Assembly (NCBI GenBank): GCA_011390365.1
Contig: JAABSM010000013.1
Location: 1 to 64,000, forward strand
DNA: 64,000 bases
Reading direction: 5' to 3'
From: Gammaproteobacteria bacterium
GTDB lineage: Bacteria > Pseudomonadota > Gammaproteobacteria > Chromatiales > Chromatiaceae
Each line of letters starts with the position of its first letter. Position 1 is the first letter of the stretch. The translations under genes were made by a program, and so were the position numbers. Below, one piece after another: positions 8,365-16,344 of this stretch. The notes beneath the pieces are model-generated. The model saw only the letters and a list, made by a program, of their open reading frames with translations. It ran no database searches and was not told the DNA's origin.

Positions 8365-8640
8365 TCAGCTCTGGGGTGGTTTGTACTCCTCGGGGGTCTG
8401 GGCGCCCTCACCGAAGAAGAAGGCCTCCATCTGCTTCTCCAGGAACTCCCGATTCTTGGGATCGATGGGGTTGAGGCGATATTCGTTGATCAGCATAGTC
8501 TGATGCTGCAACCACTGTTGCCAGGCCTCCCTGGAAACATTGTCGAAGATCCGCTTGCCCAGATCGCCGGGATAGGTCTGACGTTCCAGCCCCTCGGCCT
8601 CCCGCCCCAGTTTCACGCACTGCACCACTCGTGACATCAT
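8365..8640 (-). CDS. yggX: Fe(2+)-trafficking / oxidative damage protection protein YggX
   Basis: 91-aa YggX-family protein: [13 protein letters not shown] near the N terminus with the conserved single Cys, [20 protein letters not shown], and the C-terminal [12 protein letters not shown] segment. YggX protects Fe-S enzymes and limits oxidative DNA damage. Pairing with mutY is the classical arrangement and makes sense because MutY is itself an Fe-S enzyme that repairs oxidised DNA. The start ATG at 8640 overlaps the mutY stop (ATGA). Confidence 0.95.
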   Translation of the reverse strand: MMSRVVQCVKLGREAEGLERQTYPGDLGKRIFDNVSREAWQQWLQHQTMLINEYRLNPIDPKNREFLEKQMEAFFFGEGAQTPEEYKPPQS

Positions 8641-9731
8641 TCGCCTCCTAGATACTCTTCGATTAACCGCGCGACTGGCGACGCCAAACCGCCGATCTCG
8701 TCCTGCCCGATGTTATACCAGACTCGCCCCTTGCCATCCATTACCCGCCGCGCCGCCGCCTCGACGCGACAGAGTACAGGTACATAGTCGAGATGGAAGT
8801 GACTGAAGGTATGACGACGCGCCGGCATCGCCTCGATGGAGAGGGCGCGAGCATCGAATCGCGACTCGATCCAGCCGCCCACATCGCCCGCCATGTCACA
8901 CTCCGGCAGGCTCCACAACCCGCCCCAGATCCCCGAAGGCGGTCGCCGCTCCAGCAGCAACGCCCCCTTCCCATCGATCAGCATCAGCAGACGCCGCTCT
9001 TGCACCGGCAGAGTTCGCCGCGGCTTGGGTGCGGGATAATCCGCCTGGCGCCCGCTTCGAAGCGCCTCGCAGTAATCCGCGACGGGACACGCACCACAGG
9101 CGGGTGAATCGCCCCGGGTACACAGCATCGCCCCCAGATCCATCATCGCCTGGTTGTACACGCCGGTCTTGGCGGCGGGCGTCAAACCCTCCGCCAGCTG
9201 CCAGAGGCGGCGCAACGTCGCGCCGCTCCCGGGCCAACCCTCGACCGCGAAACAACGGGCCAGCACCCGCTTCACGTTGCCGTCCAGGATCGGCTGCACC
9301 TGCCCCAACGCCAGCGACAGGATCGCCCCGGCGGTGGAACGTCCGATTCCCGGCAGCGCCACGACATCATCGAAACCTTGCGGAAAGAGTCCGCCATGCC
9401 GGTCGCGAATCCTTTCCGCCGCCCTTTTAAGATTCCTTGCACGGGCGTAGTAGCCAAGCCCTGACCAAAGTCGCATCACCTCGTCATCGGAGGCGTCCGC
9501 CAGCGCCCGGATACTCGGAAAACACGCCATGAAGCGGTGAAAATAGGGGATGACCGTATCTACTCTGGTCTGCTGGAGCATCACCTCGGAAACCCATACC
9601 GGGTAGGGATCCCCGGCTCCCTGCCAGGGAAGGTCATGGCGACCATTCCGCGTATGCCAGTCAATAACCCGGTTGGAAAAATCGTCCCTTATCTCGCCAA
9701 ACGATCGCTTGATTGATATATTCTCGTCCAC
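8637..9731 (-). CDS. mutY: A/G-specific adenine DNA glycosylase MutY
   Basis: Removes adenine mispaired with 8-oxoguanine. 364 aa. Catalytic E49 (SEVMLQQTR), the helix-hairpin-helix [13 protein letters not shown] and catalytic D150 ([13 protein letters not shown]) are present. The [4Fe-4S] loop has C204, C212, C215 and C221, i.e. C-x7-C-x2-C-x5-C, one residue longer in the first gap than in E. coli. A C-terminal NUDIX-like 8-oxoG recognition domain carries [15 protein letters not shown]. The start codon is GTG at 9731, preceded by a GAGG. First gene of the leftward unit ending in xerC. Confidence 0.96.
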   Translation of the reverse strand: MDENISIKRSFGEIRDDFSNRVIDWHTRNGRHDLPWQGAGDPYPVWVSEVMLQQTRVDTVIPYFHRFMACFPSIRALADASDDEVMRLWSGLGYYARARNLKRAAERIRDRHGGLFPQGFDDVVALPGIGRSTAGAILSLALGQVQPILDGNVKRVLARCFAVEGWPGSGATLRRLWQLAEGLTPAAKTGVYNQAMMDLGAMLCTRGDSPACGACPVADYCEALRSGRQADYPAPKPRRTLPVQERRLLMLIDGKGALLLERRPPSGIWGGLWSLPECDMAGDVGGWIESRFDARALSIEAMPARRHTFSHFHLDYVPVLCRVEAAARRVMDGKGRVWYNIGQDEIGGLASPVARLIEEYLGGE

Positions 9732-9812
9732 GCCGGCCTCATCCTGCTACGGCAATGCCGTAAACAACCATATTACAAAAATAGGAGATGCCGCGATCCG
9801 ACAATACAGCTT

Positions 9813-9841
9813 TTGTACTTGGCGGAATAACTCACTATAAT
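9813..9841 (+). promoter_or_regulatory. Sigma-70 promoter for the PilJ-domain gene
   Basis: TTGTAC (9813-9818), a 17-base spacer and a perfect TATAAT (9836-9841), placing the transcription start near 9848 and leaving a ~37-base leader before the ATG at 9885. It is one of the best promoter matches in the window. Confidence 0.75.
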
Positions 9842-9884
9842 CACGCGATTGGAAGATATACCTACACAGGATCGGATCCCCTCG

Positions 9885-10682
9885 ATGAAAACCAGCATGC
9901 CCCCTCGACTGCCACACCTCCTGATTACATTTCTTCTGGCGATGTTTATGGCCGAACGCGGCTTCTCGGCGCCGGATGTCAGCACCGCCCTCAAACTTGC
10001 CGGTGAACAGCGGATACTGACCCAAGCGCTGCTCAAGACCTACTGCCAGATTGGCCAGGAGATCCGCTTTCTGGCCGCGCGTGAAGAGCAACAGCAATCC
10101 ATCGAAAGATTCGACGCCAGCCTCGCCGAACTGAAGAGCTACCCGGGCGGCGAAGGGGTCAGCGCCGCTCTTGCGGAGGTGGAGGCAAAATGGCAGCCAT
10201 ACAAGAAGGCCCTGCAAGCCAAGGTCAGCAAAGAACAGGCGCCGACCCTCGAAGGACTGGCGGAGGCCGCCCATGCCGCCACTGACCAGCTGATCAAGGC
10301 CATCGAAGCGGGAGAGAAAATCCCCTTCGAGCACATCTTCAACCTCGCCAATGAACAGGCCACGGTTACCCAGCGCGCGGCCGCCCAGTACCTGATGGCC
10401 AGCTGGGGTCTGAACCCGGAGAAACATCGCGAGCAGTTCAAGGCGGCGATCAGCGCCTTCGATTCCAACCACATCGAACTGACCACCTCCCCGCAAAACA
10501 ATAAGGAGACGGCCAAGGCCATGTCCAGCCTGTCCAAGAAATGGGATCTGCTGAAGGATGGCCACCACGTCGACGAAGGCGAATTCCTGCCGGGATTCGT
10601 GGTGCGCATCTGCGACAGCGCGCGCGAAATGCTCGAACAGGCGACCGATGCGTTCCTCAGCAGCCAGTCTCCCGCCGAGTGA
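9885..10682 (+). CDS. Secreted PilJ-domain protein
   Basis: 265-aa protein with a signal peptide (residues ~1-30, LLITFLLAMFMAERGFSAP) and two copies of the type IV pili methyl-accepting transducer N-terminal (PilJ) helical domain. The first covers ~33-125 with the diagnostic LKLAGEQRILTQALLKTYCQIG; the second is ~140-240, less conserved, with ANEQATVTQRAAAQYL. There is no membrane helix after the signal and no HAMP or signalling domain, so this would be a free periplasmic sensor or binding module, not a full chemoreceptor. It is monocistronic, with its own promoter and a strong terminator. I chose the ATG at 9885 over an upstream ATG at 9849 because only the former gives a clean signal peptide. 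Confidence 0.8.
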   Translation: MKTSMPPRLPHLLITFLLAMFMAERGFSAPDVSTALKLAGEQRILTQALLKTYCQIGQEIRFLAAREEQQQSIERFDASLAELKSYPGGEGVSAALAEVEAKWQPYKKALQAKVSKEQAPTLEGLAEAAHAATDQLIKAIEAGEKIPFEHIFNLANEQATVTQRAAAQYLMASWGLNPEKHREQFKAAISAFDSNHIELTTSPQNNKETAKAMSSLSKKWDLLKDGHHVDEGEFLPGFVVRICDSAREMLEQATDAFLSSQSPAE

Positions 10683-10711
10683 ACCCCCAGGCCGAGAGCC
10701 GCAAAACGAAA

Positions 10712-10734
10712 AAGCCGGCTCAAGCCGGCTTTTT
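10712..10734. terminator. Bidirectional intrinsic terminator
   Basis: AAGCCGGCT / AGCCGGCTT stem with a 2-3 base loop, flanked by an A run on the left and a T run on the right. It therefore works on both strands and separates the convergent PilJ-domain gene and rpsT. Confidence 0.9.
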
Positions 10735-10762
10735 GCTGGACTCCCGTATCACGCCCCGCGTA

Positions 10763-11023
10763 TTACATGGCCCTTATCTGGGTATTCAGGCGACTCTTGT
10801 GGCGAGCGGCCTTGTTGCCGTGAATAAGCCCCTGTCCCGCCATGCGATCGACCACTGCGGTCATCTCCTTGTAGGCCGTGGAGGCGCCGTCCTTGTCGCC
10901 GGCGGCGATCAGATTGACGACCTTCTTGATGTAGGTGCGCATCATGCTGCGACGGGCGGTATTATGCTGACGATGCTTCTCTGCCTGACGAGCGCGTTTG
11001 CGAGCTTGTGCGGAATTAGCCAA
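10763..11023 (-). CDS. rpsT: 30S ribosomal protein S20
   Basis: 86-aa basic protein starting [18 protein letters not shown], the standard S20 N terminus, which binds 16S rRNA early in 30S assembly. The start codon is TTG (11021-11023) with SD GGAG 7-8 bases upstream. E. coli rpsT also uses a UUG start as part of autogenous translational control, so the same regulation is plausible here. Transcribed from a strong promoter at 11068-11096 and ended by the shared terminator at 10712. Confidence 0.98.
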   Translation of the reverse strand: MANSAQARKRARQAEKHRQHNTARRSMMRTYIKKVVNLIAAGDKDGASTAYKEMTAVVDRMAGQGLIHGNKAARHKSRLNTQIRAM

Positions 11024-11067
11024 GGTTTTTCTCCCGAGAATCCTGAAAAATTTTGGAAAGGCGCGAG

Positions 11068-11096
11068 ATTATGCGGGCTTCAAGCAGGAATGTCAA
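11068..11096 (-). promoter_or_regulatory. rpsT promoter
   Basis: On the minus strand: perfect TTGACA (11091-11096), 17-base spacer, CATAAT (11068-11073), then the GC-rich discriminator CTCGCGCC typical of ribosomal-protein promoters. Start expected near 11060, giving a ~38-base leader. Confidence 0.85.
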
Positions 11097-11265
11097 CCAG
11101 CTCTTTACCGCGCAGCCTGGCCAAGCGGGCTGCTTGCCCCCTATCCCCCGACAGCGAATCGGACGTGCAAGGGAGACAATCCTCCCAATAAATGCAAAAA
11201 ACGCTCGCAACTCCGTGTATGTACGCTAGAATACAGGTATTTGAATGACCAAATAGGAGATTGCC

Positions 11266-12363
11266 GTGGAGTTATTCGGTATCGACATCGGTTTCGGTTT
11301 TACCAAGGTCACCAATGGAAGCGAGCAGATCGCCTTCAAGTCGATCTATGGCGAGGCCGCTGACATCCAGTTCCGGGAGAACCTCCTCGACACCAGTCGT
11401 CAGGAAGAGTACCTGCACCTCGAAATGGAGGAGAACGGCTATTTCGTCGGCGAACTGGCGGAACGCCAGAGTACCGTACGCCATTTTACCCTGGACCAGA
11501 ACCAACTGATGGGTAACTTCGCCAAGGTCCTCACGCTCGGCGCATTGGGACGCATGGCCAAGGAGGACAAGCCGATCAAGCTGGTCACGGGTCTGCCGAT
11601 CAAGTTCTACAGCGCCCATCGCGAACAGTTGGTGCAGAAGTTGACCGGTCGTCACAATATCACCGTGGTCAATCCGGACGGCAGTCGCAACGAACGGATG
11701 CTGCACATCGCCCAGGTCAAGGTCATCCCCCAGCCCTTCGGATCGATGTACAACCTGATGCTCAACGACGGGGGCGAAGCGGGCGAGCGCCGCTTCCTCA
11801 CGGAGAAGATCGGCGTGATCGACATCGGCTTTCGCACCGCCGACTACACCGTATCCAATCGCACCAAGTACCTGGAACGGGCCAGCCGCACCTATGAGAA
11901 CGGCATCTCTCAGACCTTCACGACCCTCGCCAACAAGCTGCAAGAGAGCAGCGGCGTCAACGTTGAGCTGTTTCGTCTGTTCGAGGCCGCCAAGAAGGGC
12001 AACATCAAGATTCGCGGCAAGAACTACGACCTGGCCAAGTCCCTGGATCGGATCCACGCCCAGCTCGCCAGCGAGATCGCCAACGAAGTCAACCAGCTAT
12101 GGCTGGATGAGTGGGACATCGACAACATCGTTATCTCCGGCGGCGGCGGCGCGGTTCTGGCCCCCTACCTCAGCGAGCTGATCGAGGGCAACCTGCTGCC
12201 GCTGGACCCCAATGAAGATGCCCGCTTCAACAACGTCAAGGGCTACCTCAAATACGCCCGCTACCTGTGGGGACGCACCCCGGCGCAAGCGCCGAGGGCG
12301 ACGCCTGCGCAACCCGCCCAAACCGCGGCGAGCGCCGCCCCGGAGACCCCACCCGCCTCCTGA
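11266..12363 (+). CDS. ParM/ALP-type actin-like ATPase
   Basis: 365-aa protein of the bacterial actin superfamily, closest by motif to the ParM/Alp/Ta0583-like group, not to MreB or FtsA. Phosphate-1 loop is FGIDIGFGFTK at residues ~4-14, phosphate-2 is GVIDIGFRTADY, and the adenosine motif is IVISGGGGAVLAPYL near residue 290. The C-terminal ~30 residues are a disordered Ala/Pro/Thr tail. It starts at GTG 11266 with SD AGGAGA 5 bases upstream. The gene stands alone: no ParR-like partner or centromere-like direct repeats were seen beside it, so a role in plasmid-style segregation is not supported; its chromosomal function is unknown. Confidence 0.85.
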   Translation: MELFGIDIGFGFTKVTNGSEQIAFKSIYGEAADIQFRENLLDTSRQEEYLHLEMEENGYFVGELAERQSTVRHFTLDQNQLMGNFAKVLTLGALGRMAKEDKPIKLVTGLPIKFYSAHREQLVQKLTGRHNITVVNPDGSRNERMLHIAQVKVIPQPFGSMYNLMLNDGGEAGERRFLTEKIGVIDIGFRTADYTVSNRTKYLERASRTYENGISQTFTTLANKLQESSGVNVELFRLFEAAKKGNIKIRGKNYDLAKSLDRIHAQLASEIANEVNQLWLDEWDIDNIVISGGGGAVLAPYLSELIEGNLLPLDPNEDARFNNVKGYLKYARYLWGRTPAQAPRATPAQPAQTAASAAPETPPAS

Positions 12364-12424
12364 GGATCGCGGCCCCAATCGCCATCGGTCTGCGTCACTG
12401 AGAGACGGAGACCATGGCGCGGGA

Positions 12425-13741
12425 TTATCCATCGAGCGCATTCCCCGTGCGCTGTTTTTGCGCCGGCACATTACCCTCCAATCCCGCGATCTCCTCCGCG
12501 ACCAGCGCGACCAGTCGATCCAGCGCCCCCCGATTCTCCTCTACCACCGCCCGGCCATTCTCTCCAACCGTCGCCCGCAGACTGGCATCCCTCAGCCAAC
12601 CCTCCATGCACGCCGCCAGACTCTGGGCATCACTCACCCTTTGCGCCGCGTTCCGCTCCACCAGCAGTTCGCTGATCACCCCGAAGTTGAAGGTGTGGGG
12701 GCCAAAGGCGACGGGGATGGCGCAAACCGAGGCCTCCAGCATGTTATGACCACCCACCTCGACCAGGCTGCCGCCGATGAAGGCGGCATCCACCGCGGCG
12801 AGAAGGAGCGGCAATTCGCCGATGGTGTCGCACAGCAGCACCTGAGCGCCGGCGGTTATAGCGTCGCCGGTCCCTCGCCTCGCCAAACCCAGGCCCGCCC
12901 GCTCCACCATCGCGGCCACCCGATCGAAACGTTCCGGGTGCCGGGGCGCCAGCACCAACAACGCCTCAGGCAGGCTCCGCAACAGCCGTTGATGGGCTGC
13001 GATCACCGCCGCCTCCTCGCCTTCGTGGGTGCTCGCCGCCGCCCACGCCGGACGCCCCGCCCAGGAGAGCTTGAGCAACTCGGCCCGCTCTTGCATACTG
13101 GCGGGAAAGGCCTGATCGAACTTGATGCTGCCGGTCACTTGAATCTGCTCGGCAGCGACCCCCAGTTCTCTGAAACGCCGGGCGTCGCCCTCGTTCTGCG
13201 CGGCGATACGGTCGATGTCACCAAACACCTCGCGGGTAAAACCGCCAAAGCGGCGATAACCCCGCGCCGAACGCTCCGATAATCTGGCGTTGGCCAACAG
13301 GGTGCGAATCCCGCGCCGCCGGGTCTGGCGCAGCAGATTGGGCCAGATCTCGGTCTCCACCATCAACAGCAGACTCGGACGCACCTTATTGAGGAAAAAT
13401 TCGAGCGCAAATGGGATATCATAGGGGAAGTAGACGTGAAAGACCTGGTCACCAAACAGGGAACGTACTCGCGAGGATCCCGTGGGCGTGGTGGTGGTAA
13501 TGGTTATCGGTAACGCCGGGTGACCCTTTAAAAGCCGGCGCACCAATGGCTCCACTGCCTGGGTCTCGCCCACCGAGACGGCATGAATCCAGATCCCGCC
13601 GTTACGGCCAGGGGGGGCAAAGAGGCCGAATCTTTCACCAAGGCGACGCCGATAATCGGGCGCCCGCAGACTGCGCCAGAAGAGACGCAGCACCGCGAAA
13701 GGCAGAAGCGCGCCCAGAACCAGGTTGTAGAGTAACCGCAT
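12425..13741 (-). CDS. waaA: 3-deoxy-D-manno-octulosonic acid (Kdo) transferase WaaA
   Basis: Adds Kdo residues to lipid IVA in the inner membrane. About 438 aa from the chosen start MRLLYNLVLGALLPFAVLRL, which provides the N-terminal membrane helix. A GT-B fold glycosyltransferase with WIHAVSVGETQAVEPL (acceptor side), VETEIWPNLL, LAPRHPERF and the donor-site GGSLVEVGGHNMLEA. A longer frame to 13807 exists, but its start codon would overlap that of the divergent gene at 13806 and the extra residues are not family-like. Whether it adds one or two Kdo cannot be told. It lies close to speE-lpxL on the other strand. Confidence 0.95.
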   Translation of the reverse strand: MRLLYNLVLGALLPFAVLRLFWRSLRAPDYRRRLGERFGLFAPPGRNGGIWIHAVSVGETQAVEPLVRRLLKGHPALPITITTTTPTGSSRVRSLFGDQVFHVYFPYDIPFALEFFLNKVRPSLLLMVETEIWPNLLRQTRRRGIRTLLANARLSERSARGYRRFGGFTREVFGDIDRIAAQNEGDARRFRELGVAAEQIQVTGSIKFDQAFPASMQERAELLKLSWAGRPAWAAASTHEGEEAAVIAAHQRLLRSLPEALLVLAPRHPERFDRVAAMVERAGLGLARRGTGDAITAGAQVLLCDTIGELPLLLAAVDAAFIGGSLVEVGGHNMLEASVCAIPVAFGPHTFNFGVISELLVERNAAQRVSDAQSLAACMEGWLRDASLRATVGENGRAVVEENRGALDRLVALVAEEIAGLEGNVPAQKQRTGNALDG

Positions 13742-13805
13742 CCCATGAACAAACCGCTGAAGGGCATCGGGATTTTCATCCCGAAACCGCGTTAAGGAAG
13801 CCGCC

Positions 13806-14114
13806 ATGCTAAATCATCCGCCAAGGGAAGTGAACCGCCTGGCACCCCGGGCGCTGCTTGCGAGCTGCCTGGGACTTATCGGCAGCGGCTGTGACAAGCC
13901 CCCGCCGCCGACACCGCAGCCCGAGACGGATCCCGTCGAGCAACAGCTGGATGTGCAACTCGAGGTGATGCACCAGACCCGGGAGGTGTTGCGTTACATG
14001 GAGGAGGAAGAGAGACTGCACCGCCGGCGGGAGGCGGAGCTGGTCGCTCTCGCCGACAACGCGACCCGCACCGACGACGACATCAGCCAGGAGCAACCCC
14101 CCCGTCATGACTGA
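13806..14114 (+). CDS. Small putative lipoprotein
   Basis: 102 aa: a short hydrophobic N-terminal segment ending in IGSGC (Cys at residue 29), a Pro-rich stretch, then a charged helical region (VEQQLDVQLEVMHQTREVL, EEEERLHRRREAEL) likely to form a coiled coil. The -3 position of the lipobox is Gly instead of the usual Leu, so lipidation is only possible. SD AAGGAAG precedes the ATG. It overlaps speE by 8 bases and is probably co-translated. Family not recognised. Confidence 0.6.
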   Translation: MLNHPPREVNRLAPRALLASCLGLIGSGCDKPPPPTPQPETDPVEQQLDVQLEVMHQTREVLRYMEEEERLHRRREAELVALADNATRTDDDISQEQPPRHD

Positions 14115-14964
14115 ACAGCCCCGATGGTTCCGCGAAGATTGCGACGAAGCGGGCTCCGCTTTTTCCCTCCAGATACGCGGCAGACTGCACCAGGAGCAAA
14201 GCCCCTATCAGACGATCGAGGTCTTTGAGACCACCCATTTCGGCAATCTGCTGGTAATCGACGACTTCATTCAACTGAGCGCCCGGGACAACTTTTTCTA
14301 CCACGAGATGATGGCCCATCCGGCGATCTACAGCCATGCCAATCCGCGGCGCGCGGCGATCATCGGCGGTGGCGACTGCGGCACCCTGCATGAGGTACTC
14401 AAGCACCCCGAGATCGAACAGGTGACCCAGATCGACATCGACGAGCGGGTGACCCGGGTATGCGAACGCTTCTTTCCCGAACTCTGCGCCTCCAACGACG
14501 ACCCGCGCGCGACCCTGCTCTTCATCGACGGCATTCGCTGGATGGAAGAGGCACCGGCGGGCGCCCTGGATATCATTTTCGTCGACAGCACCGACCCCAT
14601 TGGTCCCGGCGAGGTGCTCTTCTCCCGGGACTTCTACGCCGCCTGTCACGCCGCACTCGGCGAGGGGGGCATTATCGTCCAGCAGAGCGAATCACCGCTA
14701 CTACACATGGACATACTCAGGCCCATGATCGAGGATATGCGCGGCGCCGGCTTCCGCGACACCCGCACCCTCTGTTTTCCGCAACCGACCTACCCTTGCG
14801 GGCTGTGGAGCGCCACCATGGCGCGCAAGGGCCTCCCGTTCGACGGCTTTCGCGAGGAGGATGCCGCCCATCCCCCCTTCGCGACCCAGTATTACACCGT
14901 CGACACCCACCGCGGCGCCCTCGCCCTGCCCCCCTTCGTCGCCCGCCAGCTTGCCGATGTCTGA
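14107..14964 (+). CDS. speE: Spermidine synthase
   Basis: 285 aa. Transfers aminopropyl from decarboxylated SAM to putrescine. Characteristic segments are QTIEVFETTHFGNLLVIDDFIQ, AAIIGGGDCGTLHEVLKH (SAM-binding GGGDG-type loop with C replacing the second common G), TQIDIDE, FVDSTDPIGPG with the catalytic Asp, and QPTYPCGLWS. Full-length. Overlaps the upstream lipoprotein gene by 8 bases and the downstream acyltransferase by 8 bases. Confidence 0.96.
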   Translation: MTEQPRWFREDCDEAGSAFSLQIRGRLHQEQSPYQTIEVFETTHFGNLLVIDDFIQLSARDNFFYHEMMAHPAIYSHANPRRAAIIGGGDCGTLHEVLKHPEIEQVTQIDIDERVTRVCERFFPELCASNDDPRATLLFIDGIRWMEEAPAGALDIIFVDSTDPIGPGEVLFSRDFYAACHAALGEGGIIVQQSESPLLHMDILRPMIEDMRGAGFRDTRTLCFPQPTYPCGLWSATMARKGLPFDGFREEDAAHPPFATQYYTVDTHRGALALPPFVARQLADV

Positions 14965-15904
14965 GACTCCAGGGGAATCCCGCAAGATCCCGCGCGACCT
15001 GCTCCACCCGCGACACTGGGGAAGCTGGGCGGCGATGGGGCTGTTGCGCGTCATCGGTCTGCTCTCCTATCCGCTGATCCTGGCGCTGGGGCGGCGTACC
15101 GGTCGAATCGCCATGCGCCTGATCCCCAAACGCCGTGAAATCGCCGCGGTCAACCTCCAGCTCTGTTTTCCGGAACTCGATGAGGCGGCCCGCCAGCAAC
15201 TGCTGACGAAACATTTCGAGGCGCTCGGCATCAGCCTCTTCGAGGTCTCCCTGAGCTGGTGGGCCGCCGACGCCAAGCTGGCCCCGCTGTGTCATCTGCA
15301 TGGCATCGAGCATCTGCGCGAAGCACTGGAAAGGGACAAGGGGGTGATCCTGTTGTCGGCCCACTTCCTGCCCATCGACATCGGCGGCAGGTTGCTGCGC
15401 ATGCATACCGACTTCTGCGCCATGTACCGCAGCAACAAGAACCCGGTCATCGAGTGGGTGATGGCGGGCAGCCGTGAACGCCACATCAAGCGGGCGATCC
15501 CCTCCAAAGCGGTGAAGGAGGCGATTCGCGCCCTGCGCCGCAACGAGATCCTGTGGTACGCCCCGGATCAGAACACCACCCCGAAGGAGGCGGTCTTCGC
15601 CGATTTTTTCGGCATCCCCGCCTCCACCAACTCCGGCACCGCCCGCCTGGCGCGGATCAGCGGCGCGGCGGTGGTTCCCTACCACGCCATACGCAGGAAG
15701 AGCGACGACGGCTACGACCTGCTCATCGAAGCGCCCCTGGAAGACTACCCCAGCGGCGATCTGAACGCCGATACCCAGCGCATCAATGATCTCATCGAGA
15801 CTTGGGCGCGGCGCGACCCGGAACAGTATCTGTGGGTTCATCGGCGCTTTCGTCACCGCCCCAATCCAGACGATCCGCCGCTCTATCCTCCCAAGCGAAG
15901 TTGA
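14957..15904 (+). CDS. lpxL: Lipid A late acyltransferase, LpxL/HtrB type
   Basis: 315 aa. Adds a secondary acyl chain to Kdo2-lipid IVA at the inner membrane. An N-terminal membrane helix (GLLRVIGLLSYPLILALG) is followed by the HxxxxD catalytic motif within SAHFLPIDIGGR, MYRSNKNPVIEW, WYAPDQNTTPKEAVFADFFG and STNSGTARLA. The start ATG lies inside the 3' end of speE. Proximity to waaA fits a lipid A role. LpxL, LpxM and LpxP cannot be separated from sequence alone, so the symbol is the best guess. Confidence 0.85.
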   Translation: MSETPGESRKIPRDLLHPRHWGSWAAMGLLRVIGLLSYPLILALGRRTGRIAMRLIPKRREIAAVNLQLCFPELDEAARQQLLTKHFEALGISLFEVSLSWWAADAKLAPLCHLHGIEHLREALERDKGVILLSAHFLPIDIGGRLLRMHTDFCAMYRSNKNPVIEWVMAGSRERHIKRAIPSKAVKEAIRALRRNEILWYAPDQNTTPKEAVFADFFGIPASTNSGTARLARISGAAVVPYHAIRRKSDDGYDLLIEAPLEDYPSGDLNADTQRINDLIETWARRDPEQYLWVHRRFRHRPNPDDPPLYPPKRS

Positions 15905-16344
15905 ATATAGCGGCCAGTGAAGAGGATTGGTGACGATACAGATCGCTACGCGAAAACGCGGTTTTACGGAGCCCATCCATGGGCTCCGCCCCTGCGGGGT
16001 TTCCATTAAGATTCGCTCCTGGCGAATCTTTCGCTTGCGACAAAGGGGGAGAGTGCCAGCTTCTCCCCCTTTGAAACCCCCAATCCGTTGTGTCACCATC
16101 CGCCGCGATCCCGCTATCGCGGGATACACTGAATAGTTACGAGGATGTACACAACTGCCTTTACCCGGGAGGAACGAGGTTCGCCCATGACACTCTCTTG
16201 GCCAAATGAAAGCGGGCGTCTCCCTGAACTCATCCCCTCTTTCGGGTGTTCGGCGCGGCGCGCCGGAAGGGGTTCCCACGCGGCGCGCGGGAACCAGCTC
16301 GTATGCGGACACCAAAGCCGCCTTCGAGATTGGGTGTAAACGCC
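15905..16344. repeat. Hairpin-rich intergenic region
   Basis: 440 bases between lpxL and priA with no credible gene. It holds a series of stem-loops: GGAGCCCAT/ATGGGCTCC (15968-15987), AGATTCGC/GCGAATCT (16009-16029), an 11-base stem AAAGGGGGAGA/TCTCCCCCTTT (16042-16072) that could terminate transcription, ATCCCGC/GCGGGAT (16108-16125), and a 12-base imperfect stem GGTTCCCACGCG/CGCGCGGGAACC (16271-16295) whose outer arms match a palindrome at 49328. A 64-codon frame at 16145 lies across the last elements and looks non-genic. Confidence 0.7.

Noticed and set aside
9788-10006. 72-codon frame upstream of the PilJ-domain gene
   Set aside because: It contains the strong promoter at 9813-9841 and overlaps the real gene out of frame.
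13742-13807. Longer N terminus for WaaA
   Set aside because: Its start codon would overlap the start of the divergent lipoprotein gene, which has a good SD, and the extra residues are charged and not membrane-like.
16145-16339. 64-codon frame upstream of priA
   Set aside because: Overlaps hairpin repeats, has poor composition and no homology signal.
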